A DNA stretch of 5,623 bases from Thermoflexus sp. Its GTDB lineage: Bacteria > Chloroflexota > Anaerolineae > B4-G1 > DUEL01. The stretch covers positions 1 through 5,623 of the forward strand of contig JAPYWT010000185.1 in the NCBI GenBank assembly GCA_028276215.1. Reading direction: 5' to 3'. Below the pieces are notes generated by a model. The model had not been told where the DNA came from and made no database searches. It saw only the letters and a list, made by a program, of their open reading frames with translations. Positions 5,470 to 5,623 of the stretch are shown here, piece after piece (the stretch's first letter is position 1; each line of letters opens with the position of its first letter). The position numbers and the translations under genes were made by a program.

Positions 5470-5479
5470 GACTATATCA
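5470..5479. repeat. Direct repeat GACTATATCA, promoter-proximal copy
   Basis: This is the second exact copy of the 10-nt word at 5337-5346. It includes the -10 box (TATAGT on the minus strand) of the promoter at 5471-5499. Confidence 0.55.
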
Positions 5480-5499
5480 CGGAAAAAGGGAGATGTCAA
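5471..5499 (-). promoter_or_regulatory. Sigma70-type promoter for the Roadblock gene
   Basis: On the minus strand a perfect -35 box TTGACA (5499-5494) is followed by a 17-nt spacer and TATAGT (5476-5471), one mismatch from the TATAAT consensus. The expected transcript start is near 5464, giving a leader of about 140 nt that contains both hairpin repeat copies. It is the best promoter match I found in the window and faces the first gene of the minus-strand series. Confidence 0.75.
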
Positions 5500-5532
5500 A
5501 CAGGGAGTCACGCCGGATGTGCCCCGAAGGCG

Positions 5533-5558
5533 TAGGACAACTGCGAGCAGTTGTCCTA
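5533..5558. repeat. 26-nt perfect palindrome, 12-bp stem
   Basis: TAGGACAACTGC and GCAGTTGTCCTA pair perfectly around a GA (or, with one pair fewer, CGAG) loop. No T-tract follows on either strand: AAAATTGG comes after it on plus and CGCCTTCG on minus, so it is not a typical terminator. It may be a REP-like repeat or a protein-binding palindrome upstream of the promoter. Confidence 0.65.
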
Positions 5559-5595
5559 AAATTGGGATAACTATTCAGGCTTCCTCACCCCACCC

Positions 5596-5611
5596 CCGCC
5601 GCCTGCGGCGG
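5596..5611. repeat. GC-rich hairpin at the window edge
   Basis: CCGCCGC (5596-5602) and GCGGCGG (5605-5611) form a 7-bp stem with a 2-nt loop, followed by GCCGCGGC-type sequence to the end. No gene is visible here. With the palindrome, promoter and hairpin repeats, it makes up all the structure I can see in the gene-free stretch 5324-5623. Confidence 0.45.
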
Positions 5612-5623
5612 CCGCGGCGGAGC

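Noticed and set aside
5533..5558. Intrinsic terminator
   Set aside because: The stem is strong, but neither side is followed by a T-tract in the direction of transcription.

Overview
The window is GC-rich bacterial DNA with six protein-coding genes, all on the minus strand. They read, in transcription order from high to low coordinates: a Roadblock/LC7 protein, CTP synthase (pyrG), a Phd/YefM-type antitoxin, a nitrilase-superfamily protein, a PstS-like phosphate-binding lipoprotein, and a membrane-anchored protein with a long Thr/Pro linker and an extracellular C-terminal domain. The Thr-Pro linker, the stand-alone Roadblock protein and the types of short interspersed repeats suggest a member of the Chloroflexota (Anaerolineae-like). 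This is inference from style; the window has no rRNA or other decisive marker.

Layout. 5324-5623 has no gene. It holds a GC-rich palindrome at the edge, a 12-bp-stem palindrome, a near-consensus sigma70-type promoter facing the Roadblock gene, and two tandem copies of a hairpin repeat of about 52 nt between that promoter and the gene. 4952-5323 is the Roadblock gene. 4855-4950 is a 7-nt tandem repeat that fills almost the whole gap before pyrG (3217-4848). 2974-3216 has no gene: it is a chain of small hairpins bounded by an imperfect inverted repeat whose right arm encodes the end of pyrG. Antitoxin (2701-2973) and nitrilase-like gene (1876-2688) are 12 nt apart and look co-translated. A 9-nt triplicate repeat lies before pstS (924-1814), and a 45-nt palindrome lies between pstS and the last gene (26-850).

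Function. CTP synthase is housekeeping; the phosphate-binding protein and the anchored protein act outside the cytoplasmic membrane. No shared pathway is evident. The most notable points are: (1) the nitrilase-like protein keeps the fold motifs and the catalytic Glu and Lys, but has Gly where the nucleophilic Cys should be; (2) the hairpin repeat upstream of the Roadblock gene is flanked by an exact 10-nt direct repeat that carries the promoter -10 box, as if an insertion had duplicated it; (3) every intergenic gap of more than 12 nt is occupied by a different short-repeat family. I found no CRISPR array, tRNA, rRNA or transposase gene.
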